Positions 35,973 through 45,900 of a stretch of 64,000 nt of DNA are shown here, one piece after another. The stretch is from Afipia sp. GAS231 (lineage in GTDB: Bacteria; Pseudomonadota; Alphaproteobacteria; Rhizobiales; Xanthobacteraceae), in assembly GCF_900103365.1 (NCBI RefSeq), contig NZ_LT629703.1, positions 1,364,001 through 1,428,000 of the forward strand. The letters run 5' to 3'. The notes below the pieces were generated by a model. It did no database searches and was not told the origin of the DNA. It saw only the letters and a program-made list of their open reading frames with translations. The first letter of the stretch is position 1, and each line of letters begins with the position of its first letter. The translations under genes and the position numbers were made by a program.

Positions 35973-36808
35973 GCCGTCAACTGCAGGCACGCGATCGCGC
36001 GGGAAGATGCGGCCCGGTCCTCGCCCCATCCCTTTCCGGAATGGACGTCGTAGACGGTCGCGTTCGCGAGTTCGTCCGCCGACGCCCTCGTCCATCCATC
36101 CCTGCGGTAGCCGAAATAGTCGATCCGGTGGGATGCGGGAGCGAACGCCTCGACGATCCTGTTCACCTTGGCGAGATCGAACACCTGATACCAGCCGAGA
36201 TTATCGCGCTTGCCGAACGGAACCGAAATGAAGCAGTTTCCGCCCGGTTTAAGAATCCGCTTGAATTCCTGCACAGCGGGAACAAAGCCGCCCTCGTCAT
36301 TCTCGGCGTCGGCGGATTTTCCGGTGTAGAGCATCGCATTGTCCAGACCGATGTGCTCGATGGTCGAAATGCTGACGACGGTATCGAAGGTCCGGTCGGC
36401 AAACATGGTCTTTCTGAGGTCGCCGAACACGTAGGAATAGCCATCGTGCCAATAGCAGCGCTTCTCGGGCGCTAGCGTCATGATGGTGAGATCGGCGCCT
36501 TTGAGCGGCGGCCGTCGCAGCAGGAAATCGTGGTTGAACGTGGATCCCGCATCCAGCATTTTGCCGACATCGCCCAATCTTGCGAACACCCATGGGTATT
36601 CCACGACACGTTCGTCCATGGCGATCCCGTAGCCCGCCGGCAGAGTCTGCTCGCCACGAAGCAGGCCCTGATCGATCGCGGAGGTGATGAGCTCTACCCG
36701 TGCGGCCTGATATCCCGGGCTGAAAGGCTGACGGCGCATTTTGAATACCGGCGCGGCGGCATTGTCGAGCAACCATTTGAATCGATAGATCAGTTCGTCA
36801 GTGCGCAT
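35969..36808 (-). CDS. Class I SAM-dependent methyltransferase (2)
   Basis: A 279-residue protein from the ATG at 36808, with a GTG one codon earlier. Motif I is degenerate ([16 protein letters not shown]), but the later motifs [18 protein letters not shown] and [20 protein letters not shown] are clear. [12 protein letters not shown] segment follows. The set resembles methyltransferases found in polysaccharide loci. It is the second gene in the four-gene minus-strand unit. The weakly conserved motif I means the SAM site should be checked. Confidence 0.72.
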   Translation of the reverse strand: MRTDELIYRFKWLLDNAAAPVFKMRRQPFSPGYQAARVELITSAIDQGLLRGEQTLPAGYGIAMDERVVEYPWVFARLGDVGKMLDAGSTFNHDFLLRRPPLKGADLTIMTLAPEKRCYWHDGYSYVFGDLRKTMFADRTFDTVVSISTIEHIGLDNAMLYTGKSADAENDEGGFVPAVQEFKRILKPGGNCFISVPFGKRDNLGWYQVFDLAKVNRIVEAFAPASHRIDYFGYRRDGWTRASADELANATVYDVHSGKGWGEDRAASSRAIACLQLTA

Positions 36809-36889
36809 CACCTGGACCTATCGTCCGCCGATCATCCGGCGGGCTTGCGATGTTGGGCGTATCGTCGTTGGCGACGGCTTCTAGCACAG

Positions 36890-37978
36890 CTAAGCCTGCG
36901 CGACGAGATCGATAAATCCGTTCCATTGCAATGACTTGGAATACAATTGGGAGACTTGGCGCCGTCCCTCGGCCGCCATCGCCGCCCGCTCTGCCGCTTG
37001 ATCGAGGCAAGCTTCGACAAGCTCCACGGCATGGACCGCGGAGTCATAGACCTTGATGGTCACATCAGGTTCCATGCCCGGTGGGTAACTGCCGGCGTCG
37101 GATACCAGCAGCGCCCCGCAGCCCATCGCCTCAAAGCAGCGCATGTTGCCACGGTCCCTGCCCGCCATGTCGATGGCGCCGTTGAGCACGATCTTCGATC
37201 GTCCGATCAATTCATAGAGCTGTCGTCCGAAAACCGGCGGCCGCGCCAGGTGGGAAACAGCGGCCGGTCGGCGGTGTTTTCGGAGCGGCAAGAGACGGCC
37301 GAAGGGGCTCTCCGCAAGGCGCGTCAGACGAGAAGCATCGAGGCAATAGACGACTTGCCGCGACGCCCCAAGACCGGCGATCCGCTCGAGGATCTTCGCG
37401 CGCGTGGCATGATGACGGGAATATCCGCCGACAAAGAGAATATCGATCGGCCGTTCGTCGGCACCATACTCGTCCATCACCGGATCGATCGCCGGAAAGA
37501 AGGTTTGGACGCGGCATCCCTTGGCCTTCCAGTCCGCCAATATCGACGGAAAGTTGCACACCAGCAGATCGTATGCCGAGAGGTCGGCGCCTCCGGAAGG
37601 TGCGGCGCGCCAGCAGATTGTCTTCTTCACACATCCCGGCAAACTGCCGACGAAGCGGCTCGGATATCGAACCGGATCGAGATTGTAGAATACTTCCGTT
37701 CCGTGGTGCTCGATCTGCGCCAGCAGGATCTGCTCGAGCGAGCTTGCCGCCGCCATGCCATTCTCGTGCGCCCAGTATTTCTGGAGAACCTCGTCATCTC
37801 CGTTGGTGAAGAACGCATCTGGCTCGCCACCAAGCACCGGCTGCAGAAAATGCAGCGCACCGAACCGGTCGCTCAGGAAGACCCGGCGCCGCTCGTCGAA
37901 GGAGGTCGCGCGCGCTGCCAGACGATTCAGATGATGCAAATAGGAGGGATAGATCCCGCTATTCTGGAACAGGCGCAT
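36890..37978 (-). CDS. GT-B glycosyltransferase, CgeB/DUF3880-like
   Basis: A 362-residue protein with a C-terminal glycosyltransferase lobe: IDILFVGGYSRHHATRAKIL, then KIVLNGAIDMAG and MRCFEAMGCGALLVSDAGSY, as in CgeB-like family members. The frame immediately before the first ATG reads KVISVSN, which looks like the first beta strand of the GT-B fold, yet there is no standard start codon between it and an in-frame TGA at 38057-38059. The true start may be non-standard or lost. It heads the four-gene minus-strand unit. Confidence 0.72.
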   Translation of the reverse strand: MRLFQNSGIYPSYLHHLNRLAARATSFDERRRVFLSDRFGALHFLQPVLGGEPDAFFTNGDDEVLQKYWAHENGMAAASSLEQILLAQIEHHGTEVFYNLDPVRYPSRFVGSLPGCVKKTICWRAAPSGGADLSAYDLLVCNFPSILADWKAKGCRVQTFFPAIDPVMDEYGADERPIDILFVGGYSRHHATRAKILERIAGLGASRQVVYCLDASRLTRLAESPFGRLLPLRKHRRPAAVSHLARPPVFGRQLYELIGRSKIVLNGAIDMAGRDRGNMRCFEAMGCGALLVSDAGSYPPGMEPDVTIKVYDSAVHAVELVEACLDQAAERAAMAAEGRRQVSQLYSKSLQWNGFIDLVAQA

Positions 37979-38239
37979 GTTGGAGACCGAGATGACCTTG
38001 CAATTCGAACCCGCGGCAGATCGAGGCGATCGAGCCGGAATTTGACGACAACCTGCTCACCCGCCGCTTCGGACAGTTCAATCGCGAATGGAGGGCAACC
38101 GTTCGCACCAAATGCCCCATCGCGCGGGAATCTGCAATGATTGACATCCAGGCGCCGCTCCTGCCAGACATTGGCCCGGCCAGCCCCCAGGACAGCCATC
38201 CGATTGCATGCGCCGGAAGCGTCGATCAAGGAGCAGGAA

Positions 38240-38965
38240 ATGACCGACGATGCAGAAGCGAAGCACTCTCTAAATGATGCGTCCATCTATGACAATGCCG
38301 AATACCTCGCCCACAACCCGTCCTGGCACGTCGAAGACTCGGCCTGGAAGGCCGCGAAGATTTGGGAGATTCTCGACCGCAATTCGATCAAGCCCGCACG
38401 GATCACGGAGGTCGGCTGCGGCGCCGGAGAAATTCTCGTTCAACTGAAGACGAAGCTGCCCGACAGCGCGTTCGTCGGCTACGAGATGTCGAGCCAGGCG
38501 TTCAAGCTTGCGTCTGAGCGCGAACGTCCCGGCGTGCATTTTGTCAACAAGAGCATCTTCGAGGATGACGTTCGTTTCGATCTGCTGTTGTGCATCGACG
38601 TCTTCGAGCACGTCGACGACTATATCGGCTTTCTTCGTTCCCTGAAGAAATTGGCCGACTACAAGATATTTCATATTCCGCTGGATCTTTCGGTGCAGTC
38701 CGTATTCAGGGATCAGGCGCTGCTCCACGCCAGAAAGAGCGTGGGACATCTTCACTACTTCACCAAGCAGACCGCGATAGAGACCCTCAAATACGCCGGA
38801 TACGACATCATCGATTGTAACCTGACCGCGCTGACGATGGAGCTTCCCAATCGGGGATTGAGGGCAAACCTCATGAACGTGCCGCGCTGGCTGGTCTCGC
38901 GCCTATCGCCTGATCTGGCGTCGCGCCTGCTCGGAGGCTGGTCGCTGATGGTGTTGGCCAAATAA
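38240..38965 (+). CDS. Class I SAM-dependent methyltransferase (3)
   Basis: A 241-residue methyltransferase from the ATG at 38240, preceded by AAGGAGCAGGAA. Motif I is ITEVGCGAGEILVQL near residue 55, strand two ends in GYEMSS, and motif IV is LLLCIDVFEHVDDY. A HLHYFTKQTAIETLKYAGYDI segment is typical of Methyltransf_23-type enzymes in glycan clusters. It stands alone on its strand between two minus-strand units. The glycan target is inferred. Confidence 0.85.
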   Translation: MTDDAEAKHSLNDASIYDNAEYLAHNPSWHVEDSAWKAAKIWEILDRNSIKPARITEVGCGAGEILVQLKTKLPDSAFVGYEMSSQAFKLASERERPGVHFVNKSIFEDDVRFDLLLCIDVFEHVDDYIGFLRSLKKLADYKIFHIPLDLSVQSVFRDQALLHARKSVGHLHYFTKQTAIETLKYAGYDIIDCNLTALTMELPNRGLRANLMNVPRWLVSRLSPDLASRLLGGWSLMVLAK

Positions 38966-39002
38966 TCCGCCGGCACCGCTGGCCACGATTGCGCGGGCGT
39001 TG

Positions 39003-40841
39003 CTACGCCGACCGCGCCAGCATCCACTTCATATGAAGATACGGCCAGATGCGCCCGACCGTTTCCCAGTCCCAGGCCTTGGTCCGGTCAAGCCGCAGCA
39101 CCGCATCGCGCAGCCGGGCTTCGTCGACGATTTCGGCGAATGCCGGAACCTTGCGATCGAGCAGCGCCACAGTCCAGCCGGAGAGCGGCCCGTTCAGCCA
39201 TTCCGGCATCGGCGAATTGAAACCCACTTTCCGACGCCCCGTCCGGATCGACTCCGGCATCCGGCCTTCCATCGCCCGCCGCGCAATCACCTTGGTGTAA
39301 CCGTTCGAGGACTTGATCTCGTCCGGCAGCGCCATCGTGTAGGTGACGAGACGCCAATCCATGAACGGCATTCGCACTTCGATGCCATGGGCCATCGACA
39401 GGCGATCAAAATTCCGCAGAATCGTTGGCAGCACCGTACCGTGAAACATGCGATAGAGACGCCGATTCAACGGCCCCCAGTTACGCGGCAGCACGTCGTC
39501 GTCGCCGACAAGCGCAAACTGCGCGGGAACGTTGCGCAGTCCGCCGCGGAGGAAATAATTGCGCTGCCGCTTGATCATCATCGCCCGCAACAGATCGACG
39601 CCGCGTCTGGCCAGCGCCGAGTTGGAAGAAAGCCCCGCCAGCGCATTGCGCAGCCGGAACGCCCCCGATTGTCCCTCCTGGAAATAAGCTCCCATCAGTT
39701 CGTCCGCGCCATGGCCGTCCAGCGACACCGTGACGTTCTGGCGGCGGAGTTCCCGATAAATCAGCCAGACCGCACTGGGAAGCGCGATATAGACGTCGTC
39801 ATTGTCGTCAAGGATGCGGTCGAGTTCCGACAACGCGTCGCTCTCGCCGATCTCGAGAAACGTTGGATCGACGTTCGCCCAGGCGGCCGCCTCCTCGGCC
39901 ATCGGCCGCTCGTCGTTCAAGGCGCCGGGAAATGTCGCGACGAAGGCGTGACGCCATGAACTACTGTCGCGCGGTCCCATTCCGGCCTTTTCGTGAGCGG
40001 ACATGGTGCAGATCACCGCGGATGAATCGAATCCGCCCGACAGGCAGGTTCCGATCGGCACGTCGCTGCGCATCCGCAGCGCCACCGCATCCTCGAACAG
40101 TTCGTGAAAGCGTTCCACGCGCTCGGCGTCGCTCTCCGGTATCGCCGGGAGATGATCCACGGTCCGCCACCAGCGGGTGATCGCCACGCGTCCCTCGCGC
40201 AGCCACATGTAGTGGCCGGCCTGCAGGCGGCGCACCTCCCGACAAAGCGTCCGCTCGCTTCCCTCGACGCCGAAGGCATCGAGTAGCAGCCGCCGCGCCA
40301 CGTCGACGTCCAGCGACGTCTGGATCAGCCCGCTTCGTACCATTGCGCGCTGTTCGGATGCGAACACGAAGCGTTCCGGCGACATCGCGTACAGCAGCGG
40401 TTTGATGCCGAAGCGGTCGCGGGCCAGGAACAACTCTCTCGTTTGGGTATCAAAGATCGCCAGCGCCCACATTCCGTTGAAGCGCGACAACATCCCTTCC
40501 CGCCAGGCCTGCCAGGCGGCAAGAATGACTTCGGTGTCGGACTGGCTGCGGAACACAGCGCCCCGCGCCTCAAGTTCGCGCCGAAGCTCCAGGAAATTGT
40601 AGATCTCGCCGTTGAACACGATCACATGACGGCCATCGGCCGAATGCATCGGCTGATAGCCGCCTGCGCCGGGATCGATGATCGCCAGCCTGCGGTGACC
40701 AAGGGCCAGATCGCGATCGGCGCTGAACCAGCTTCCCTCACCAACGGGGCCGCGATGGGCCAGCAGTCCGGTCAGCCGCGAAATTTCGACCGGGTCTACC
40801 GGCTTGCCAATGATGTTGTAGATGCCCGCAATCCCACACAT
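39003..40841 (-). CDS. asnB: Glutamine-hydrolysing asparagine synthase-like amidotransferase
   Basis: A 612-residue AsnB-type enzyme. Met1 is followed by the nucleophile Cys2 (MCGIAGIYN), with RLAIIDP and the glutamine site VFNGEIYNF in the N-terminal Ntn domain. The synthetase domain has the PP-loop LSGGFDSSA and SLDGHGADELMGAY. Homologues in exopolysaccharide loci often amidate sugar uronic acids rather than make asparagine. That would suit the diacetamido-uronic acid made by WbpBDE (inference). It starts 2 bases after the flippase stop. The long open frame upstream only shadows the flippase. Confidence 0.88.
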   Translation of the reverse strand: MCGIAGIYNIIGKPVDPVEISRLTGLLAHRGPVGEGSWFSADRDLALGHRRLAIIDPGAGGYQPMHSADGRHVIVFNGEIYNFLELRRELEARGAVFRSQSDTEVILAAWQAWREGMLSRFNGMWALAIFDTQTRELFLARDRFGIKPLLYAMSPERFVFASEQRAMVRSGLIQTSLDVDVARRLLLDAFGVEGSERTLCREVRRLQAGHYMWLREGRVAITRWWRTVDHLPAIPESDAERVERFHELFEDAVALRMRSDVPIGTCLSGGFDSSAVICTMSAHEKAGMGPRDSSSWRHAFVATFPGALNDERPMAEEAAAWANVDPTFLEIGESDALSELDRILDDNDDVYIALPSAVWLIYRELRRQNVTVSLDGHGADELMGAYFQEGQSGAFRLRNALAGLSSNSALARRGVDLLRAMMIKRQRNYFLRGGLRNVPAQFALVGDDDVLPRNWGPLNRRLYRMFHGTVLPTILRNFDRLSMAHGIEVRMPFMDWRLVTYTMALPDEIKSSNGYTKVIARRAMEGRMPESIRTGRRKVGFNSPMPEWLNGPLSGWTVALLDRKVPAFAEIVDEARLRDAVLRLDRTKAWDWETVGRIWPYLHMKWMLARSA

Positions 40842-40843
40842 CG

Positions 40844-42397
40844 CTAGGAGGCCCTCATCGGCAGGAAGCGGCTGGCGATGACACGAAGATCCCGCCAGCA
40901 AGCGTCGCCATAGGGGCCGATCCGCGATGCTGCGACCACGACGACAAAAATGATACCGGCCGCCAGCAAATAGATTCCTCCCACGTACCACCAAGCCGGC
41001 GCATGGTCGGACAGGGCATCTCGGCCGATATAGCGCAAGACCAGCGCCGTCGCGATGCCGATCCCAAGTGGCATCAAGACAAAATGGAGAACACGCGACC
41101 ACATGCCGGCGAGACCAAAACCTCGACGCAGCAGGATGACGGTGGTGACCATCTGGGCGATCATGCCGACGCAGGCGCTCCAGCCCGCCGCCTGCCATCC
41201 GAAAGTGGGCAGGGTCACGGCGCTGGTGGCAAGCGTGAATACGGCCGTCACCATCGAGATCAAGGCGTTGGACTGGGACCGACCCTGCGCCAGCAGATAG
41301 AACGCGAAAACATTGGCGCTGCATCCGATCATGCCGGCGACGGCGAGCACGACCAGTACCTGCTGGGCTTCGGTCGCCGCTTCGCGACCGGTCCATACAT
41401 CGAGCAGCGGCCCGGCGACGGGGATCAGTGCTCCGAGCGCGCTCGCGGCGAGCAGGTTCAATATCCAGGAGGATCGGAACAGCAGATCGGCCTTGCGATC
41501 GATGGACTCCCTCTGCATCGTACTGAAGAGCGGGAACAGGATTTCGCCGACTTTCAGGATGCCGACATACATCGCCTCTTCCAGCCGCTGCGCGACGGTA
41601 TAGAACCCGACGAACTGCGGCGGCATCAAGGCTCCGAGCAGGTACCGATCGGCTTGCCCGGCAATGAGGCCGCCGCCTTGAGCGGCGAGCTGCCAGGCTC
41701 CCAGCCTGACGAGCTGACCCAGCGGACCTCGATGAAAGGCGGGAGGCGCCAGCCACTGACGGATCGTCCGGAGCGACAGCGCGAACGCTGCGACCAGGCT
41801 CGCGGCAAAGCCCAACGCCTGGCAGCCGAGAAATGTCGAGGCCAGCGGCCAGCGGGGGATCAGCACCAGCATGGCCCCCGTCGCCATGACCGTACTGACG
41901 ATGTTGATCGAAGCGATGCGCCGGTAATCCTGCCGGGCCGTGAACAGGGCCAGAAAGACCGCGGACAGACACTGACACAGCCAGCCGAGCGCACCGAGAA
42001 CAAAGGCAAGCGTGAGATCGCTGCCGTCCATGCCGTTCAGATGGAACGCAAGACGCGCGAGCGGCGGACCGGCGAGCGCGAACAGGATCACGATCGCCCC
42101 GCCCGTCGCGATCGCCAGTAACAATGCCGCCGCGAAGAAACGTCGTGCATCATCGCGCTCGCTTGCCGCCAGCCGCTGGGCCAATTCGCGGGTCGTCGAC
42201 AATGCAAGCGTATTGCTGAAGGCCAAGGCAGGCGCAATGCAGGCGGTCACCAGGCCGGCAATTCCGAACACGTTCGCTCCCAGGCTCAACAGGACGAATG
42301 GAAGGATGATCAGATTCAATCCGACGCTCACGAGGAACGCCGTCGCGTTCCACGCCGAATTTCCCAACAGATGATAACTGCGTTTTTGTGCCGTCAT
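40844..42397 (-). CDS. Wzx-like polysaccharide flippase (1)
   Basis: A 517-residue membrane protein with about 14 hydrophobic segments. It begins with LLGNSAWNATAFLVSVGLNLIILPF and an SLGANVFGIAGL pattern, typical of the MATE-like polysaccharide transporter (PST/RfbX) family. An AGQADRYLLGALMPPQFVGFY segment is a common Wzx landmark. It would flip undecaprenyl-linked oligosaccharide across the inner membrane. It is co-transcribed with the asparagine-synthase-like gene 2 bases downstream. A second flippase is at 48.4 kb. Confidence 0.87.
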   Translation of the reverse strand: MTAQKRSYHLLGNSAWNATAFLVSVGLNLIILPFVLLSLGANVFGIAGLVTACIAPALAFSNTLALSTTRELAQRLAASERDDARRFFAAALLLAIATGGAIVILFALAGPPLARLAFHLNGMDGSDLTLAFVLGALGWLCQCLSAVFLALFTARQDYRRIASINIVSTVMATGAMLVLIPRWPLASTFLGCQALGFAASLVAAFALSLRTIRQWLAPPAFHRGPLGQLVRLGAWQLAAQGGGLIAGQADRYLLGALMPPQFVGFYTVAQRLEEAMYVGILKVGEILFPLFSTMQRESIDRKADLLFRSSWILNLLAASALGALIPVAGPLLDVWTGREAATEAQQVLVVLAVAGMIGCSANVFAFYLLAQGRSQSNALISMVTAVFTLATSAVTLPTFGWQAAGWSACVGMIAQMVTTVILLRRGFGLAGMWSRVLHFVLMPLGIGIATALVLRYIGRDALSDHAPAWWYVGGIYLLAAGIIFVVVVAASRIGPYGDACWRDLRVIASRFLPMRAS

Positions 42398-42764
42398 CTC
42401 AGCGTTTCAAGCCTGTTACGGTCTGATCGGCCGGGGTGCCAACCTGCGGCCAGCTCAGCAATATACGGTTGGGCAAGCCGGAGCGACTATCCGCGATGCG
42501 TCCGTATCCAGGCAGGCAAGATCTGATCACAACAGCATTCATAGACCAAAAGCCGGGGTCAAGCGACCCAGGAACCGGAGCCTGTGACTACGCAAGCCTG
42601 CGCCCCTTGTAAACAGGCCGGGTGCCCGGCCCGGATCCGGTACGGCGGTTGTGCCGGCTGCCGAGTTGTTTTATGGGTCTGATGCGTCTTAGATCGATGT
42701 CCGTTTGCCGTCCGCGAGACAGGCAGCTTTTCATCGCCCGGCGGATTTTCGGAAGCAAGAGTTG
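42398..42764. other. Divergent intergenic region with a GC-rich dyad
   Basis: About 370 bases between the flippase and a glycosyltransferase operon. No gene is supported; an antisense frame overlapping the next gene is a shadow. A compact dyad GGCCGGG-TG-CCCGGCC lies at 42616-42631, without a T-run, so it is not a classical terminator. Promoters for both directions are expected here. Confidence 0.45.
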
Positions 42765-43973
42765 ATGCAGCGCGCGAGAAGAATTGTCGTGGTGACCCAG
42801 CACTACGCGCCGGATCCAAACACAACCGCGATATTCATGACTGCCATTGCCGAGCAACTGGCGCTTGAATCTCCTGTCGTGGTTTTTTCCGGCTGGAGCG
42901 GGTCCGCGGCCGCCGCTTCGCAGCGCCAGGGTGGTCCGCATATCATCGAAATTAGGAACTGGATGCCGGCGAAGGCCGCGCTGGTGAAACGGGCAGCCGC
43001 CGAACTCTGGTTCAGCATCCGCGTGTTCTTTATCCTGCTGATGCGCCTGCAACGGGGAGACGTCGTCGTTACCGTCACGGCGCCGTTCATGCTGCCCTAT
43101 TCGGTCGCCGCCGCGGCGTGGCTGCGCCGCGCCCGGTCCGTGCTGATCCTGCACGATCTGTTCCCGGACGTCCTGGTGATGGCCGGACTGATGCGGCCGC
43201 GCTCGATCGCGGCGACGGCCATTCACGCAGCGAACGCCCTGATGTACCGTGCGCTCAGCGCGGTCATTGTTATCGGGCGCGACACCACGCAGCTCCTCAA
43301 GCGATACAAGGGCGTGACACCGGACAAGATCTGTTTCATCCCGAACTGGGCAACCCTCCCCATCGGTCTGCGGCCGATCGAATCGAACAACAGCTACCGA
43401 CAAGTGTGCAAGCGTGGCTTCATCGTGGGCCTTTCCGGCAACCTCGGATTTACGCACGACCCGCTGGTAGTGTTCGAGGCAGCCCGAATGCTTCTGGATG
43501 CGGACGATATCGGTTTTCTGCTGTCCGGCTGGGGAACGGGCTTTGAGAGTCTGCAAGCCTTGCAAGCGGAGGCCAAGCTACCAAATGTCGTGATGATGGG
43601 CCGCGTCCCCGAGACCGATCTGGCCGAGTTTCTGGCGTCCGCCGACCTGTGGATCATTCCATATCGCAAGAACGCTGCCGGGGTGTCCGTTCCGAGCCGA
43701 TTTTACAATCTGCTGGCGATCGGCCGCCCTGTCGCGATCGTTTCCGAGGCAAATGCTGAAGCCGCGGTAACAATTAGGGACAACGATATCGGCTGGGTAG
43801 TGCCACCAGGCAATCCCGCAGCGCTGGCTGCAGCGATCAGGGCCGCCGCATCTTCGGGGCAGGCTCGGGCAAAGGGCATGCGCGCCGTCGAAGTCGCGGG
43901 GCAATACAGTTTTAAGCAAGCGATGACAAGATATCGCAATCTCGTGCACCGGCTGCTAGAGAAGCCGGTATGA
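42765..43973 (+). CDS. WcaI-like glycosyltransferase family 4 enzyme
   Basis: A 402-residue GT-B enzyme from the ATG at 42765. It opens with RIVVVTQHYAPDPNTTAIF, has TAPFMLPYSVAAAAWLRR and VLILHDLFPDVLVMAGL, and in the C-terminal lobe GLSGNLGFTHDPLVVFEAA and SVPSRFYNLLAIGRPVAIVS. This pattern is that of WcaI/WbuB-type transferases, many of which move N-acetylfucosamine-type sugars. It heads a four-gene plus-strand run. The donor is unknown. Confidence 0.85.
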   Translation: MQRARRIVVVTQHYAPDPNTTAIFMTAIAEQLALESPVVVFSGWSGSAAAASQRQGGPHIIEIRNWMPAKAALVKRAAAELWFSIRVFFILLMRLQRGDVVVTVTAPFMLPYSVAAAAWLRRARSVLILHDLFPDVLVMAGLMRPRSIAATAIHAANALMYRALSAVIVIGRDTTQLLKRYKGVTPDKICFIPNWATLPIGLRPIESNNSYRQVCKRGFIVGLSGNLGFTHDPLVVFEAARMLLDADDIGFLLSGWGTGFESLQALQAEAKLPNVVMMGRVPETDLAEFLASADLWIIPYRKNAAGVSVPSRFYNLLAIGRPVAIVSEANAEAAVTIRDNDIGWVVPPGNPAALAAAIRAAASSGQARAKGMRAVEVAGQYSFKQAMTRYRNLVHRLLEKPV

Positions 43974-43989
43974 TCAGGGGATTGGTATC

Positions 43990-44946
43990 GTGAAAGAGGG
44001 TCGGCCGGTCGTCCTTTTGACGGGGGCCAGCGGTTTTATCGGTCGTCATCTGGCACCTGCGCTCAGAAGCCAAGGCTGGATCGTTCGGAGCGCCTTACGC
44101 AGGCCACCACTCGGCGCCGATGACGCGCTGATCCCGTCCATCGACGGCGAGACGAACTGGGACGCCGCACTGCGCGACGTCGATGCCGTGGTGCACCTGG
44201 CTGCCCGTGTCCATCACCCCGAATCCGATGGCGAGCACAGCCTTTACCATTCGCTCAATCGGGACGGGACGGTCAGGCTCGCTCAATCCGCGGCAAAGGC
44301 GGGCATCGGTCACTTCATCTACATGAGCACGATTCTTGTGAACGGCAGCAAGACGGACGGGCAAGGACCGTTCCGGGAGGATGATGTTCCCGCACCGAAG
44401 GGCCTCTATCCAATTTCGAAGGCCGAAGCCGAGAAAGGTCTCGCGATCGTCGCACAGACAACAAACCTGAAGATAACAGTCATTCGCCCACCGTTGGTTT
44501 ACGGACCGGCGGCGCTCGGCAATTTCCGTCGGTTGTTCGGCGCCATCAAGGCCGGGCTGCCGCTGCCGCTCGCCGCCATTCGCAATCGCCGCGCTTTCGT
44601 GGGCATCGAAAATCTGGTGTCGTTCATCACGCTCCGGCTTACCCATCCCGGGAGATCGTTCGAGGTGTTCCTGATAGCCGACGACGAGCAGCTTTCGACA
44701 CCCGAATTCGCGCGCCGGATCGCGAAGGCCTGCGGCGGGCGGGCCTACATGTTTCCATTGCCCGATGCCGTACTCCGTCTGTTCTTCAAGATCACAGGAC
44801 GGCCCGAGTTCGGCGACAGCCTGCTGGGCTCCATGGAGATCGACATTACAACGGCGCGCAAAACCGGGTGGACGCCGAAGGTGGCGCTCGACGACGGCCT
44901 GCGGTTCGCCGTTGAAGGCTCAGAGCCCGGTTCCTGCGAATCCTGA
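43990..44946 (+). CDS. NAD-dependent epimerase/dehydratase (WbpV-like extended SDR)
   Basis: A 318-residue SDR enzyme starting at a GTG (43990), 16 bases after the glycosyltransferase stop. Motifs: LLTGASGFIGRHLAPAL, VVHLAARVHH, YMSTILVNGSKT, YPISKAEAEKGL (YxxxK) and VIRPPLVYGP. The VHHP motif after the AAR and the ILVNG segment match WbpV/WbnF-like 4-epimerase or 4-reductase members found beside WbuB/WbpL-type transferases. It likely prepares the sugar used by the adjacent transferase. Confidence 0.82.
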   Translation: MKEGRPVVLLTGASGFIGRHLAPALRSQGWIVRSALRRPPLGADDALIPSIDGETNWDAALRDVDAVVHLAARVHHPESDGEHSLYHSLNRDGTVRLAQSAAKAGIGHFIYMSTILVNGSKTDGQGPFREDDVPAPKGLYPISKAEAEKGLAIVAQTTNLKITVIRPPLVYGPAALGNFRRLFGAIKAGLPLPLAAIRNRRAFVGIENLVSFITLRLTHPGRSFEVFLIADDEQLSTPEFARRIAKACGGRAYMFPLPDAVLRLFFKITGRPEFGDSLLGSMEIDITTARKTGWTPKVALDDGLRFAVEGSEPGSCES

Positions 44947-45128
44947 CTCTCCCCCCTCCAGAACTGCGGACGGCCGTCACATTACGTCAAAGTTTGGATT
45001 CTGCAGCTCCGGGCGTGAGTTGCCGCCAATTGCCGTAATCGGCCTGCATTGACCACTTGCCGGGCTGTTGATATCAGTGCGCACCCTCTAAAATCCCTCA
45101 GAAATCGTTGGTTCCGGAGTCTGTCTCC

Positions 45129-45866
45129 ATGGATAATCCCGAACTTCGTACCGATGATCGAGAGTTTTATGCCGGAGCGGTAGATTACTTCGATACTGAA
45201 AACGTACAGCAGATCGGAAAGCATCTCGAGATCGTCCAATCGTATATCGCCGCCATCGCGGATAGTTTGGACGAGTTCTACGCCCACAAAAACGGCAACG
45301 TCCGCTTTGTCGAGATTGGCGCCGGGACTTGCCTCACGTCACTCTCGCTCCGAAAGATGTATCCAAAGGCCAGATTCACATGCGTCGACATTTCGATGTC
45401 GCGGATGCAACAGTTGATTGAAAACTCTGCCAGGCTCGTCGGCGTGGACGGCGGCGATATCGAATTCGCCGAATGCGACATGTCCAACAAGCTGCCGTTC
45501 GGCGACGGCCAGTTCGACATCGTCGTATTCGATGCATCGCTGCATCATTCGCGCAACATGTGGCTCACGCTTTCGGAGTGCAAGCGAATCCTGGCGCCCG
45601 GCGGCGCCGTGGCGGCCTTCCGCGAGCAATATCTGGCGCCGATTTCCGCGAGCTACGCGCTGAAGCGCCTGCTGCTGACGAAAGAAGTTCAATCGGGGGT
45701 GGCCGAAAATGCATATCTGAAGGAACAGTACGCATATTATTTCCTGGCCAACGGCTTTTCGCCGCAGTTCCGTGGAGTCACGCCGGGCGCAAAATGGCGT
45801 TTGCTTTCGCCACTGAATGGCCTGCTTTTTTCCAAGTGGTCGATCTGGGCGCCCGTCACCCGTTGA
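45129..45866 (+). CDS. Class I SAM-dependent methyltransferase (4)
   Basis: A 245-residue methyltransferase from the ATG at 45129. Motif I is FVEIGAGTCLTSLSL near residue 60, with FTCVDIS closing strand two. PFGDGQFDIVVFDASLHH and CKRILAPGGAVAAFRE provide the later motifs. A longer frame from 45108 is possible. It is followed after about 35 bases by an acyltransferase gene, so methylation and acylation of the same glycan are plausible. Confidence 0.83.
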   Translation: MDNPELRTDDREFYAGAVDYFDTENVQQIGKHLEIVQSYIAAIADSLDEFYAHKNGNVRFVEIGAGTCLTSLSLRKMYPKARFTCVDISMSRMQQLIENSARLVGVDGGDIEFAECDMSNKLPFGDGQFDIVVFDASLHHSRNMWLTLSECKRILAPGGAVAAFREQYLAPISASYALKRLLLTKEVQSGVAENAYLKEQYAYYFLANGFSPQFRGVTPGAKWRLLSPLNGLLFSKWSIWAPVTR

Positions 45867-45900
45867 CTTCGTCCGGACGCGAGGCGGTTGGGAGGTTTGT

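Noticed and set aside
38057..38286. Minus-strand frame opposite the methyltransferase start
   Set aside because: It has no family features and overlaps the supported gene at 38240; it is treated as a shadow.
42616..42631. GC-rich dyad as a rho-independent terminator
   Set aside because: The 7-base arms leave only a 2-base loop and no T-run follows; the site lies in a divergent promoter region where no terminator is expected.
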